Shown here piece after piece: positions 1-13,300 of a stretch of DNA of 64,000 nt (position 1 is the stretch's first letter; the number at the start of each line of letters is the position of its first letter). The stretch covers positions 10,478,001-10,542,000 of the forward strand of contig CM075103.1 of the NCBI GenBank assembly GCA_037576195.1, written 5' to 3'. The stretch comes from Phytoseiulus persimilis. Its lineage: Eukaryota; Arthropoda; Arachnida; Mesostigmata; Phytoseiidae. Made by a program: the position numbers and the translations under genes. The notes beneath the pieces were generated by a model, which did not search any database, had not been told where the DNA came from, and saw nothing but the letters and a program-made list of their open reading frames with translations.

Positions 1-3000
1 AATTTCCGTTGACTGAACTTCCGTTACTCAGCTGAATCTGGAAACTCGTCATGGCGGAGTAGGGAATCGAAAATATTACCTTCATTGTCCGGATTTGCCT
101 CCGAGACTTTCCTAATGGTCCCTTTCCTCCGACTGGTTCTGTGGCCGTAGATAAGCGCATTATAGATTGTAGCGTATGTTTTCATTGCCGAGAGAGAACG
201 GTTAAAAAACTCTCGGTTATTTTTGTCGGGTGAGAATCGCCTCCTAGCCTTGCGTAAATCATTCTTCGAATTAGAAATGGGACGTTCGCGTGGGAGATAA
301 CGAGTCCGTCGACTGGAAATTGTTTGAAGTCACAGAATAATAAGCGAATCTCTGATCGGCGTTGAGTTCGCTTTCCGGATTCGTTCGGAAACAGGCGAGA
401 ACGAGGGAGATGAAATAGCTTCGTCCTTGAGGAATTTCTAATTGCGACTGTCAACTCTTATATCTGTCATACACTATGGCGGAGGGTTCCGCCCAATCGG
501 TGTTGTCGAGCGGTTCATCTCAGAGCGGTGGACAGTTGTTGATAATCTAGGCGAATGATCGAGATCGAGTGGTCTATACTACATCCGAATGGATGTTTCC
601 ATCCCTGGTATCTCAGAACGCGCGTCGTCGTTAAATCGAGTTCCCACCCGGATCGGCCGTCTCAATCTGTATTTTTAAATTAGGGTGCGTGTTTGTTTGT
701 TTGTTTGTCCGTCTCCCGGCGCGTTCCGCGTTACTGGTTATCTGGTCGGACTGCCTTTATCTTCAAAATACACGGGCTCTTCGAAACGCTCCTCAGGTTT
801 CCAAGAACGCTCAGATCAGGGTGTGAATCCCGAACTTCCATCTCGGATGATCGCTCGATCTCGATATCCTGGTTTGTTGACGTGTCGAGTCCGCGATTTA
901 TTTTGAATAAAACGCCGAGCTTCGCAGACTTCTCTCACCAATTGCCATCGGAATCCTGATTCGTAGAGTGCAGATTCGTTAAGTGGAAAACGGCACATTG
1001 CATTGGACAGAGATAAGGTCCCCTAAACGTTTTGAACGAGAGCCGTGAAAGAGACAACAAACTCTATGTTTTATCTTGGCTCAGTCCGTCAGTCCAATCG
1101 TCGTTCCCGATTGGATATTCACAAATTTCAGGCGTCGATGTCCAGCACCTCCGAGATCGATAAATCATTAGTAATGCGGTGAGACTCATATTCATGGGTG
1201 ATTACAGAAAAGAGAGTATTCCTAAAGAAAAATGGACGATCGCGCCTCTCGGACAGAAATATCTCATCGCTGGCTCGCATAGCTACGCGAGGAGTTGCTT
1301 GTCGATCAATTTTGGCAAAGGATCAGAACCGATCTCGAAAACAGTAAACACGAGCTTTCTCCCAGAATGTTGACAGCGACGACAGAATCGCGGAGATAAG
1401 TCAATTGGGATGGAATGCGAGATTTCTGTCTGTCCCAGATTCCGCGTGTCAGAACCAAGAACCCACCTCTGCTTTCCGCCCACTGATTGAGAGCCCGCGA
1501 CGGCTTCATCTTTGTGATAAACGCGCCTCACCGCGAAATCGTCTCGATCATCGGATGTGCAATATCCGTTGGATTATTCGCGTTGGAGCTTCGCATATTG
1601 ACAGCAAGTCGGTTGACAGGTCCTTGAGGCATGTGTCGTGCAGCGGATGATAATTATCGAGGATATCCGCGGGGAGTTGAAACATCAACATCCCACCTAA
1701 CCAACTGCGGCCCATACGGGTACCCCTCACTCCCTCCCCACTATTCGGAGTCGGGTTCGAGATTCCTCCTGATTCGTGGATGGATTCCTCGGATTTCTCG
1801 GATATGTGATGCTATGTTATGTATTTGTCATTGTCTGATGCTCGGCCATAGTTGATATCATCTCGCTATTATATTCCTGATGGACTCCTTTCGGCTCGAA
1901 GAACGGTTCAGCGAGCAGTCGTTCGGCTCTTCGCCGACTTTTCTAGATTCTCTCGAGTTTCGATTGCTCCCAGAAGAATCGAGCTTCGAAACCGTTTCAA
2001 GAATGGTCCTTGCCAGCTAGGGCGGGTCTCCGCCGTCGACATCAGAGATGCAGATAGAGTTTTGATGAATTCCGCCTCCGATACAAACAAGCATAGAGTA
2101 ACTTGAACCTGCATTCCAACACCTATCTGATGAAATTTCATATAATTTATAGGGTTCCCTATCCGGTTCTTCCAGACCAAGCTCAATCTGTTGGCAACCG
2201 TGGACTTGGTTTGTGTTGAGACTTCGAAGCAAAAACAGCTAGCCCTGCCAAATAAGCAAACGCACAGAACGAGTCTCTGACACGCGCTGCCGTCTTAGTC
2301 AGAGAGAAATCCACTATCTCAGCGGGAGACTCTTTCGTATCAAATCAGCCCATCTCGGATCACATCGCGGACGAGAGCGAACAGTCATTCTCGCAACGGA
2401 AGGAAAACGATCATCTCCCCACTGAGGCTCGGCATCGAGATTCCCTCAGCAGAAAACTTGGTAATCTCGGAAGATTCAACTTCGCGAATCCAGGAAGCCT
2501 CTACTATTCCGTTGATTGAAAAACGGAGGTCTTCGGCGGCGTTCCGGTTCCTGGGGCATAAGCGCGCTGCGTGTGAGATTTCGTAACTCGTCAATTTCTG
2601 AATGAATAAACAAATTTCCAATATCTTGTCAAAGACCCAGCCTGTGCTGCTCCAATGTCGATCAGTGGCTGCGGCTGCCACACGAACCACAGAAGGAACT
2701 CCACCGGAGACAGGGGCTTAGTGCTGTTCGGGGCACCAAGAAATGCATGCGCTGCATTCTGCTCGCTTGAGAGGATTCCCCTCACATTGAGCTCAGTCGT
2801 AGCTCGAAGAACAGGTGGCGGATCATGATTCAGCCCAAGGAATAAACGGCGATTCCGACTGAGTCTGGATGAGCTTGACCCGAACAGCTGATCCGGACCC
2901 CTGGGATTCTTTGTTTAAGGAGTCGGGTTGTGCGTGTTGCGCTCCGTAAAAATCAATTCCCTCCATTATCGCTAGAACTCATGCTCCTCCGTCTGGGCCA

Positions 3001-4960
3001 TAGCGCTGAAAACATCACTCCATGAATACAATGTTAGCTTATGACACCACAGTTTCGAAAGACTCGTTTTGCTCAAGTCATCGTGTTCTCAGTAGCAGAT
3101 CCGGGGCTTTGCCGCCCATCTGCTTACGCCATGTGTTGCCCTCTACCGCAGTCTCAAATGTTTTTATGGACAGGAGGGTGGTCCAGGTGTGAAAAAACTC
3201 ATCTCGATCACTGCTAAGACATTTTTCAAAAAGAACAAGTTTAACGACCGAGTTTTATGGTATAAGACCTTCAGGTGTCACGGAACTGAACGAGCCTTCT
3301 CGTATGTACATCTCTACCTGCGGGGAGAGGAGAAGCCGCTCAAAACGAAGCAGCCAAGGATCGAGCTCGACGATCTCGTTCGAATTTGAGTTGACATCAG
3401 GTTTTGACGGTGCACGTCAACCCGGCCCTGGCGTCATTCCGGCCCCAGCGTCAACCTGACCCCAGAGGCCGATCTCTCGACGAAGTAGTTATTCATAGCG
3501 GTGGAATGGAGCAAAAGTTGGTTTTGATCGCTGGTAGATTCCGTGGGATTCGCATGGGAATCTCACAGCCGTTTCCCTTTCAAAAATACTGATACACTGG
3601 CATAAATCTTGAATGATTTTCAGCCCAGGAAGTTGATGAGCACAGGGAGCTCAGATTGATCCCCTTCTTCCATCGATACTGCGATTTAAGTGTCAGGCTC
3701 AAGGAATTTCTCCAACCTTGGGCTTACAGCATGCGAAGACAAGCTTCGTCGAACTCGAACATCGGACCATGGGACGACAGGTTCCTAGTCCATTGTAGTT
3801 CCGCAAGCATTCCACTGATCGCGCGCGAGATCCTTCCGTCTCCAAGCCCCTGCATGACTTCGGGCTTCTCCTAACGGTTCTTATCGAGTCACGGAGGTGC
3901 CCCTTCTCTGCGCCGAACGGGGATCTGTAGAGATCTGCAGAGATCCTGTGCAAAAATCGAACCACCTGAGCCGCTATTTCCACGACATCATTCCTCCGTC
4001 GAGATCATCTGATCCCACGAGGAATGGGAGATTGAGTCTCGAGTCGACAGTATAACAATGAAAGAAGGGTCAGTAGGAATTTCGCCTCTGGTATTATTTG
4101 TTGAAACACACGATACGATATCTGTCCCTTGGGAAGAGATTGAGAGACCCCGGAGCAGGAGTCCCGCGGAGCTCACCACAGAACGCCGACAAACTCTGCG
4201 GGACATCTTCAAGAGCTTGCAGAGAAATTCAGCCGTCAGCCGAGGATTGGTCAATCCAAGCTGTGGTGTTTTCAGCCATGATAAACTCGCATCTAACTGT
4301 AGTTAAGCTCTCCTCCACGTTCCGGAGCGACTTCTGATCGAACTGAGCAGCGAAGAGAAGCGGATACCGCCGAACGGAAGTGTTGCTCCGGGAACCAGAC
4401 CTGGTATCTCGCAAACTCAAATGGCGCCTATACGCGACGTCAATAATTCATCGAGGTGTTTGGATAATGGCATAAAAGAGAACCTGGATTCAATGATTCC
4501 GCGTGACCAGCCATTGGTAATAGTTTCAGCAACCATCGGTGATGGTAGCGGTGGCTATCGATTATGATTATAGCAACTGTTGACAATTAGGATAATCGTC
4601 AAGTTTTCGAAGGCGACCTCGATCATACGGACCAGTTCCGACGTTATTCAGTCCCTGGATTGAGGGGCCACCGTATTTCTCGATCTCGGCTCATTGCCAC
4701 CTAGTATCAGACGAGGACGTACATGCTTCAGTCTCAGCTTCGCTCTGGTGATACCCACGTTGGAGATGAAATCCGGGGGGGGGGGGGCGAGAAATCGAAC
4801 TAACGCCAATAACTTGGCCCAATTGAATCGCTTTCGTACATTGAGGAGGTCTCAGTCGTTCAGAGGACTTGCGACTCTAAAGATAGCTGAGTCGAGGATG
4901 GGGAGAATGACGATGATCATGTTTCTGTCGCCTCTCACCTCTCTGAAAACATCGATTCGA
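1..4960. other. no gene recognised
   Basis: I see no supportable gene here. Open frames of up to about 100 codons occur on both strands, but they overlap each other, match no family I know and lack a coherent set of splice sites. A run of TTTG at 686-705 and a short imperfect direct repeat of a GTCAAC/CTGGC-type unit around 3415-3465 are the only visible local repeats. Confidence 0.6.
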
Positions 4961-4962
4961 TC

Positions 4963-6691
4963 GACTCTACCTATCCCAAGTCTCAATCTCTTTTGCTCGG
5001 AGACTTCAATGTTCACAACTCTGCTTGGCTCCAATGTTCCGGTGTTACGAATGCTGCGGGACGTGAGTCTGAAGCCTTCGCAATCTCTCACGACTTCACT
5101 CAACTCGTTTCATTTCCAACAAGAATCCCGGATGGAATTTCACAATCCGCAAATACCCTAGATCTCTTCCTGGTTAGTGACCCCGATAATTTCTTGATTA
5201 CCTCCGCTGCTACACTCCGATCATTGTCTCATCAAAGCAATGCGTTCCATCCCTGCCCCGCAAATGAAAAACCATACTAGCAAAAAATGTTTGGAGCTGC
5301 AAGTCTGCAGACTGGGATGAGCTGCGTGGATTCTTCTCCTCCTTTCCCTGAGTTTCTCATTATCTAGAATCATCGGATGTCTGTGCATGTGCATCGACCA
5401 TAAGTGATATTTTCTTATTCGGCATGGAGCTGTTTATCCCCCACTCTACCCGCAAAACTCCTCCCAATTGCAAGCCCTGGTTTGATCAGCAATTCTCTTC
5501 AGCTGTTCGAAACAAGAACTCGGCCTACAAGGAATGAAAATCTTAGGCAAATCCTTCTTTCTGCTCTGTTCCTGGGCAGGCTCGTGATGCTTGCAAAACT
5601 CAAATTGAAAATTCAAAGAATTCCCATGTAGAATCCGTCGCCCAAAGAGTCATTCAGATTCACTTCGTGTCCCAGTGCAAGCCGCCCCCTCCGGTCACTG
5701 ACGAAAGCTATCCGCCGAAATTCCTAAACAAGTACAATTCCACCTCTCTCCAAGCCCGATGGTTCCCTTGCAACAACTCCCGAATATAAGGCAAATGCCC
5801 TCCCTGAGATCGTTGCGGAAAACTCGAATCTTGATACCGGCAATCAGATCCCTCCTCTCCTTCTGGCGTACCACCTCCCATGACTTCAATTTCGTCCAAG
5901 CAGTCCTCGACACGCAAAATTCTCAATTTCCTCGATGTTTCAGGGGCCCCAGGCCCTGATGGCATCCCTGCAATAGTTCTCAAAAGTTGCACCCCCGAGC
6001 TAACTCCTGTCCTCTGTTGACTTTTTTGTCTTTCTCCCGATTCCGGCATATTGCCAGATTGTTGGACGCTTGCCCTCGTCCAACCTTTCCCCAAAAAGGG
6101 AGATAAATCCCTGCCCTCTAATCATCGTCCCATTCCACTAGTCTCCATTCCATCCGAGGTTATGAGAAAAGCCATCAATAGTCAGCTCCTCTCCCATCTC
6201 GAATAGTCCTCCCTCATGAGTGATTCTCAGTATGGCTTTCGAAGAGGTCGTTCCACTGGTGATCTTCTGCTCCATACAATCCACCTCTAAAGAGATCTAT
6301 TGGAAAACACGGCGAGACCATTGCCGTTGCTCTGTAAATCTCCACGGCGTTTGATAGTGTTTGGCATTCAGCCCTCCTCAACAAGCTCCCCTCCTTCCGG
6401 CTCCAGCGGAAGACCTGTCACTGGATTTAGAGTTTTCTCAGGCACCGCTCCATGAAGGTTATGGCCGATGATTTTCTCTCCAGGTCTTTCTCATTGAATG
6501 CGGGCGTGCCCCAGGTCTCAGTAATCTCTCCAACACTCTCTCTGATGAACATCAATGATCTCTCGTCTTCAACTCGAACCCCATCCACAGCTTTGCGTAT
6601 GACAGTATGCTTCACGCTGAGTACTCTGTCAGAAAGTACCCGACTGCGGTCCCTGGCATCGAGACAATTTCCTCCCGATTCATTGAGTTAA
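4963..6691 (+). mobile_element. decayed non-LTR retrotransposon (LINE) ORF2 remnant
   Basis: Several frames together carry the signature of a LINE ORF2 protein. At about 4996 there is the end of an apurinic endonuclease domain (LLGDFNVHN, then a tryptophan, then AGRESEAFAISHDFTQLVSF and TLDLFLVSD). From about 5950 comes a reverse transcriptase: APGPDGIPAIVLKSC, then NHRPIPLVSIPSEVMRKAI, then SQYGFRRGRSTGDLLLHTIH, and at about 6500 GVPQVSVISPTLSLMNINDL, equivalent to the usual GVPQGSVLSPTLF-INDL block. The frames are joined only through frameshifts, and in-frame stops interrupt them (for example near 6018 and 6207). The start of the endonuclease domain and a complete YADD catalytic box are missing or unrecognisable. 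The arrangement is that of Jockey/CR1-like elements, but the clade is not certain. The copy is dead. Confidence 0.85.
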
Positions 6692-6769
6692 AATCATTCC
6701 TGAAACTATCATCTCATTCGGTTTATTAGTACGTGTTGTTATGGTCAGATAGGCCCCGCAATCACCTCC

Positions 6770-6960
6770 CAAGAGTTCGAAAAGTATGGTCCGGTCAATC
6801 CTGGAATCATCGCCCCCTCCCCCCCCCCCGACTCGGAAAAGTATCGTCAGATGGATGCGGAAATCAACCCTCCCCCCTCCCAGACTCGGAAAAGTGTTTC
6901 GAGATGTATTCTGAAAGGAGTGCGGACAAACTGACAAACCGACGAACTGACACACGGAGC
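6770..6960. repeat. C-rich and GACAAAC-type simple repeats after the LINE
   Basis: A C-tract at about 6812-6829 and a second C-rich tract at about 6871-6880 are each followed by the same GACTCGGAAAAGT motif. A third, looser copy (GTTCGAAAAGTAT) lies at about 6776. Then come about three degenerate copies of ACAAACTGAC/ACGAACTGAC at 6925-6952. This looks like a short degenerate minisatellite of unit about 50 bp. It lies about 80 bp past the last recognisable LINE codons and may be the element's tail or an unrelated satellite. Confidence 0.5.
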
Positions 6961-8950
6961 CGGGTCAAACCGTGAGGATATGAGCCCCACACTCCAGCTG
7001 AATTTTCCATTCCTCCGGGTCGTGCGTGAATTCATTTTTTCCTTATGGCTCTTCCATCTTCTCCCATTTTCCTTTTTTTTTGCCCTCGCAGTACCTTTTG
7101 TGAACCATGAGGTTTACCTTTTGTGAGTTCTTCAACTGAAAAAAAAATCCAACGCGGGAAGCAACGTTGGGGGGAATCGGGCTCGCGCAGCGGATGAAAT
7201 CTCCCAGAAAGACTAGTTCGTCGTCCTGGGTTTTCGCAATGCTGAGAGATGACGACTTCAAAATCTGGAATCCTCCTGCAGGGAGCTCCGAATTTCCCTC
7301 GAAATATATTTTTCCACGAATCTCACGAGACGATAACAGTAAGATATCGCCCCATCATTGTGCTGAACTTCCTCTCCGACCGACGCATCTGAATAGCTCT
7401 GATACTCATGCTTGGTTATTCCGTAAAAGCGGTTCTGGAATGCGAGGAAGGAATATACTCGTGGCAAAAACTCGTCGTCAGGTCAGAACTTCATCCCGAT
7501 ACGACACCGAAGGATCCGAGAAAGACGAAGGATATCCCAGGGTGATGGGAAACCGAAAGCGAAAACTCATCTATGAATACAAAAAAATTCACTCACGATA
7601 GAAAAGAAACATGTGCGCACATGTTCGATCGAAATGAATCTAATCAGATACTCCAGCTCGCCGATACTTGATATCTGAAATGGAAAAACGTTCTACGCCT
7701 CCGGTGCGGCTCCGGAATCCGATTTGAGATCCTCATTGAGCATGACTCCCGATTCATCACAGGACACAGAAGAGCCCAATTTCCTTCTCTTCCGCAACAT
7801 CCACCAGCGCGTGATATTCAGACGAAGTGTTTGTGGCTGCATTGAAATATTGTAGTCAGGGGCTTCGTGAGCACAAGGAGTCTCTGCTGACATCGGAATC
7901 CTGTTTGTGCACTGCCATCAACTTAACAAGACAATGATATGGTCTCCGATTCCTGAGTAGGTCGGAGTCAAAAGCGTGGTGTTTCACGGAGTTGCTTTCG
8001 ACTTGACTGATCTGCGAGCTCTCGCGGAACAAATACTACGAGCCGTCATAGACAAGCTTCCGTAGCTTGCATCTTCCTGAGCTCTTCGGAGCGTACGGAA
8101 AGGGCTCAGATATACGCTCCAATTTTCTCGAACGACCTGTGTCGGAGAAGGAGCTGATAGATTCGACACGACTGGGCTGGCAGAACGATATTCTGGCTTT
8201 GACGTATATTCCGTGGTCCTACTCTTCCGATCTCGTTGAGGTTGAGAAGTCGGATAAGGTATACTCGGATCCACGAACTTTTGATGCAACGCCAAGAATT
8301 CCGCATTCCGACTGAGGCAGAAATCAACGAGATCGAATTCTGTGAGAAACTGTCCAGATCGTCTTCGTTCGCTCCTGTGACAGCAACAACCCTAGTCATG
8401 ATTCTCCTGAGTCCGTTGGATGATTTTGACCTGCGTAGGGATGCGGGGCGGTAGTTCAATGAGCTTAGTCAGGATAATGTTTCTCCGAAATAGGCATATT
8501 CCGAAACATCAGCGGCGGAACTATCTCGTTGTTGCGCAGAGCGACGACAGAAATTTTCCAGCTGGCAAAAGTTGTTGCCGCACGGTGCTGAAAGAATTCA
8601 ATCAACTTCTCGGGTGATGATCCAGTCCGAAGCTGCCTGATCCGCTATTCTTCCCGGAATTCCATCGTTCCCTCTCAGCGCTGGTTTCCTGGCCCTGATC
8701 GCCCGACATCCATCTTTGGGGATGGCATACAGCTCTCTGTGTAGACAACCCGCCTCGCGGCAGACGTCTTTACAGATCTAGCTGTTTCGGGCAGTTCTCC
8801 CAAAGTACTTCGATTCGTGTCATCTTCGCGAGATTTTCCTCGCACGGTTTCTACAAACAGTTTCAGGCTCTCCAGCACGAATGTTTCCAAGGGAAGCCCT
8901 TCACCACCATTCATTGGCACAGAACTCTACCATTTTTGTCATCGACTGGC
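6961..8950. other. no gene recognised
   Basis: Nothing supportable. A 144-codon open frame at 7167-7601 (+) is within what chance gives in a window this size and resembles no family. A short minus-strand stretch near 8440-8460 reads NYRPASL, which recalls the NYRPISL block of reverse transcriptases, but its flanks do not continue the similarity. Confidence 0.45.
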
Positions 8951-8952
8951 GT

Positions 8953-10231
8953 TCAATTCCAGATCATATGTTCAATTAGATCGCGGCACATTCTGATCCG
9001 TTGCGAGAAAAGTTCTGGGCGACCGGTGGGGATTTCAATCAAATTGTATCTGCCACAAGGAACTGTTTCTCGAACAACAATTTTGGAGAGACCCTCACAG
9101 GATCGGTAGAAGAGAAGATTAGTAGTAGTAGTGTCTAGAGAAGTCGAGAGCGGAGTCGGTTTGTGGTGAAACGATTGTACAGGTTGAGGAGGTTGAGTAC
9201 AGCAGATTTTCTCCTTTGGGTCTTGGTTCGATTGGTACCGATCAGTGATCCCGGTCGCGGCATCACCGACAGCCGTGGACCCATAATCCGCTGTAGTATC
9301 CATTCTCTGAAGCCCTCCGATCCTGAAAATCAGGTGGTCGGGGGAGAAGAATGATCTCAACAGGCTTTCGTGATGCAACCGATCCCATTTATTTCACAGT
9401 TGCCCACAATGTAACACTCAGGATCTTGGATTTCCACCGGACCATTCGAGGTTTCATTCTCAAATACAGTATATTTAGTCAAAGAGGCATTGAGTAGGCC
9501 GTTTGATTCATCCACGTTCTGACAAATAAGATAGATTCGGATATGAGAAGGCTCCCCTGGGATAGAGTTCTCATTGGTCGACCATTCGCTCGCCCACACT
9601 CTCTGGGCTTGCCACCATTTCGCCAAATGACGGGAACGGAAAATCCGGGAAGAGTTGTTTGAGGACGCGGTTCTCTACTGCTGAGGTCCTCCCGGGGAGA
9701 AAGCAGTCCAGAGAGTACCAAGATCCGTGACGAAGTTACTCGAACTTTGAAGACTGATCACAAAAAAATCGGGATCCAGAGCTGAGGACCCTCTGCGCTC
9801 CGAAAGTAGGAATTGATCCGTCGTCACGTCTGGAACGCATAGTTGGTCTACTGAAACAATCAGACTCTCAGTTCCGCTCGCGCATTCTCTTCTTCGCTAT
9901 TCAGCAAGAGCTACAGCGCCGATTCCATATCTCGGCAGTATCCATATATTTTCGCTTCCTCGCAAATGTATCTATCGCTCGGCAGAAATTTATTCGCTGC
10001 TCTCACATTTTCGAACATGCGCACTCGTCCCCGGGTTGCTCCCCTCGGGTCTGTCAGCTGAACGCAACGAGAACGCGACCCAGAGTTGACTACCTGACTG
10101 ACATCGCTAATCATAACCGCGTCGACTTCCTGAGCACCCCTTATGAGCACAGCTTGGAAGCCTCGTTCGTGGAAACAGTAACTCCGAAGACGCATGAAAT
10201 TCGAAAAAGCCCGCCACAAATCACGCTCCAT
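8953..10231 (-). other. possible minus-strand gene or decayed gene, unidentified
   Basis: Several neighbouring minus-strand open stretches have protein-like composition but do not join cleanly. They are about 10231-9911 (106 codons from an ATG), about 9856-9685 following a good TGTTTCAG acceptor at about 9857, about 9683-9580, about 9590-9357, and about 9330-8953 following a TTTTCAG acceptor. Joining the second and third would need an intron of only about 41 nt, roughly half the shortest intron in the confident genes here, or a frameshift. Either splicing is unusual or this is a pseudogene. I recognise no domain. If real, it would be head-to-head with SMARCC copy A, whose start codon lies 168 bp from the first ATG. 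Confidence 0.22.
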
Positions 10232-10399
10232 CTACCGTAGCGGCGGTTCTTGTTTAGGAGGGAGCACCGTAGACAACAACAGCGGCGTCGCTGAGGAGCA
10301 CCAGAGAGCTTTCTCATTGGAAATTCTAGCTCACTGGACTTCATCGAATTCAACTGATCGCGGCGCGCTAGCAACCTCCGACCCGAGGTTGATGCGATA

Positions 10400-13300
10400 A
10401 TGGCACTCTCAGCGAGGAAGGAAGGGGGCCCGAACTTGAAGTTTTTCGAATCTGCGGAAACACTACAGCATTTCGAAGCTGTCAAACAGTGGCTCGTGAA
10501 GCAATGCAAAAAATATACTCAGGCTGAACCCCCCACTGCCAAGAGCTTGGCTCAATTGACAGTTCAAATGTGGCAATTCCAGGTCAGTGTACAGAGCGAC
10601 TCCGTCAGAAACTGAAGAGTAGATTCGAACAGGAACCCAGAGTACTTATTCGGGAGAGAGGTCTCTCGTAGCCTGAATATTCCTGGATCAGTGTACTTTT
10701 TAGTGATGACCTCTCACCGGAAATTCGCCTTGAGCATTCAAGAACCGTGGTGTTTTTTTCTACCGGATAACTACGCTGGTCGGTACTTCATCGAACTAAT
10801 TCTTCCTTATCGTTCTCCAGGAAGATTCGTTGGGGAAGAACTCCCCGAAACCTAGGCCATTCGCTCGTTTACCTATCCAAGTGTTCATGGATCTCAAGGC
10901 TGGAGGCGCCTTATGCCACTTGCTAGCGGCAGCATACAAGTTCAAGGCCGAGCAGGGCTGGAGAAGGTTGGTTTGTTGACGTATGTGTTGTGCGATGTCT
11001 ACCTCCTGGGTTCACTCTCAGGAGCCTGGTGCTTATGGAAGCATATTGGCTTGAGGAGGAGGCTTGAGAATACTGAGCACGGGAATCCTGAGCTTAAGGA
11101 CCTCGTTGCAGATTCGACTTCGGCTCCGCCAACCGGCATGACAAGAATATCGAGTTCTTCGAGTCAGCCGACAGGCAGCTTGAGAGTCAACGGCTCATTG
11201 AACGACCCTCGGTTTATGTCACTGAAGCGAAGCATAAGGAAATTGTGAGGAAACTCGGTGGAGAGATTGTTTCTAACGCCGACGACGCGACTGTCATCGT
11301 TGGCTCGGCCACCCAGCCTGAAGACACTTCAGAAACATGGGTCCGCGCGGTTCAGAGAAAGGACAATCAGGTATGCTGAGAATATCCTCCATGTTCCGTC
11401 ACTTCACCGCTTCCGTGGCTGCATGCTCAATTAAGAATCACTCGAACCTCAGGTTCTCATCCACTTCTGTCAAACGCCCGATTCCTATGACTACTGGGCC
11501 GAGGCGGAGGCGGAACCTCTAGACCAATCGCCGCGGCCGGCGGACAACGCGAGTTTCGAGGTGAGTGAAACGCGCCGAGCTATGCGCGGTCACCTCAGTC
11601 CTCCTCGTCAATTTGCGAATCCCCTCTCATGGGGAATACCTTGCTCTTTCCTTTCCGAGAATGGTTGGCCTTAAGATCCGATCGGTTGTCTCAGGTGACT
11701 CCGCAATGGCTCCACGACTCTGAACTCTACAACGAATGGATGAATCCTGAAGATTACGATATTGAGCCAGAGAATCGTCGGAGGTAAGCTATCGTCTCTG
11801 CATATCTCCTTAAACTCCAGGCAGGGTTCGCAACAGATCTGGAGCAGAGTCGTCTTCTGCCGGAACGGTAGTCTTGACTCTATCGCTTATGGTGGCATTT
11901 CAGGTGCACGATTGACGAACTACTGTGTGGCAAGAAAAGAAAAGGGGGAAAGAAACGAGCTCGAAGTCCATCTCCTTCTGGAAAGAAGGCTAGGAAAACC
12001 AAAGGACGTCGAGAAGACAACACGAGGGACGCGGATGAGCCGTCGCCCGAATCGGCTTCCGAAAAGATCGAGGAGGCCAGTGTGGTCCCGAAAAGTCTCA
12101 ACTTGGCGGAAATTGTACCGGAGAAAAGGGTGCGAGCGAAGTCCATGTCCTTTGCTTGGCTTCTATCATTTTATGTGGCAAAATCCACTGCACAAGGCCG
12201 GGTCGACGAATACGCAACTCACTCGGAATTCAGCGGCGTCTTTCGAGACCCGGAATTATTTCGAAATTTTTTTTCCAGCCGATCGAATCCCTCGGATGAT
12301 TTCCATCGCACTCCCTATTACAGGTGATTCCCGAGGATATAGCGACGGAACAGTCAAGTCACATCATCGTTCCATCCTACTCCGCCTGGTTCGACTATAC
12401 TTCCATCCACGCCATCGAGCGGAGAGCCCTCCCTGAGTTCTTCAGCGGCAAGAACCGTTCGAAAACCCCTGAGAACTACATGGCGTGTCGGAACTTCATG
12501 ATCGACACCTATCGTTTGAACCCCACAGAGTACCTCACAGTGACGGCATGCCGTCGAAACTGTGCTGGTGACGTGTGCGCCATAATGAGGGTGCATGCTT
12601 TCATGGAGCAGTGGGGTTTGATCAATTACCAAGTCGACGCTGATTCCCGACCGACCCCGATGGGCCCGCCGTCAACTTCACATTTCCACGTTCTCGTCGA
12701 TACCCCTTCAGGTCTTCAAACACTGAATCCGCCCAGGATGAACCAGCCGCAAAGCGCGATGACGTTTGCGTCAGCGATCACTCCCGCTGCCGTCCCGGTC
12801 AACCTGGACGCCGTCAAGAACGAAAATTCAAACGATTCAACGTCCGGGAACGGTGTTAATAAGGACAAGGAGTCTTCGAAAGACTCGACGACAAATGGGC
12901 AGCCTACAATTGGAGATATGCTTGGTCTCAAAACCGATCAATACGCGAACACTGCAAAGAAGCAAGCTTTGGCCAAACAGAAGACCAACCGAAACTGGAC
13001 AGACCAGGAGACGCTCCTGCTGCTGGAAGGTCTCGAGATGTTCAAAGACGATTGGAATAAGGTTCGTTTAGTGACAGGGATTCGGTGTAGTCTGTGGAAG
13101 TGTTTGTCGATATGGGATGAACCTTTATGATTCTTAATTCGTATACAAATAGGAAGCCACATTTTAGGTCTGCGAGCACGTCGGGAGCCGAACTCAAGAC
13201 GAATGCATTCTACAATTCATCCAACTCCCAATCGAAGACCCTTACATCGACGGTGACGATGCTGGCGTGCTAGGACCTTTGGCCTACCAACCGATTCCAT

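Noticed and set aside
3189..3389. 66-codon Lys-rich plus-strand frame with a GTG start
   Set aside because: No ATG start in context, no similarity, no regulatory signals.
7167..7601. 144-codon plus-strand open frame
   Set aside because: No recognisable motif, overlapping minus-strand frames of similar quality, and a length well within chance.
8420..8620. NYRPASL on the minus strand suggesting a LINE reverse transcriptase
   Set aside because: Only this short block matches, and the upstream frame is broken by stops without other family motifs.
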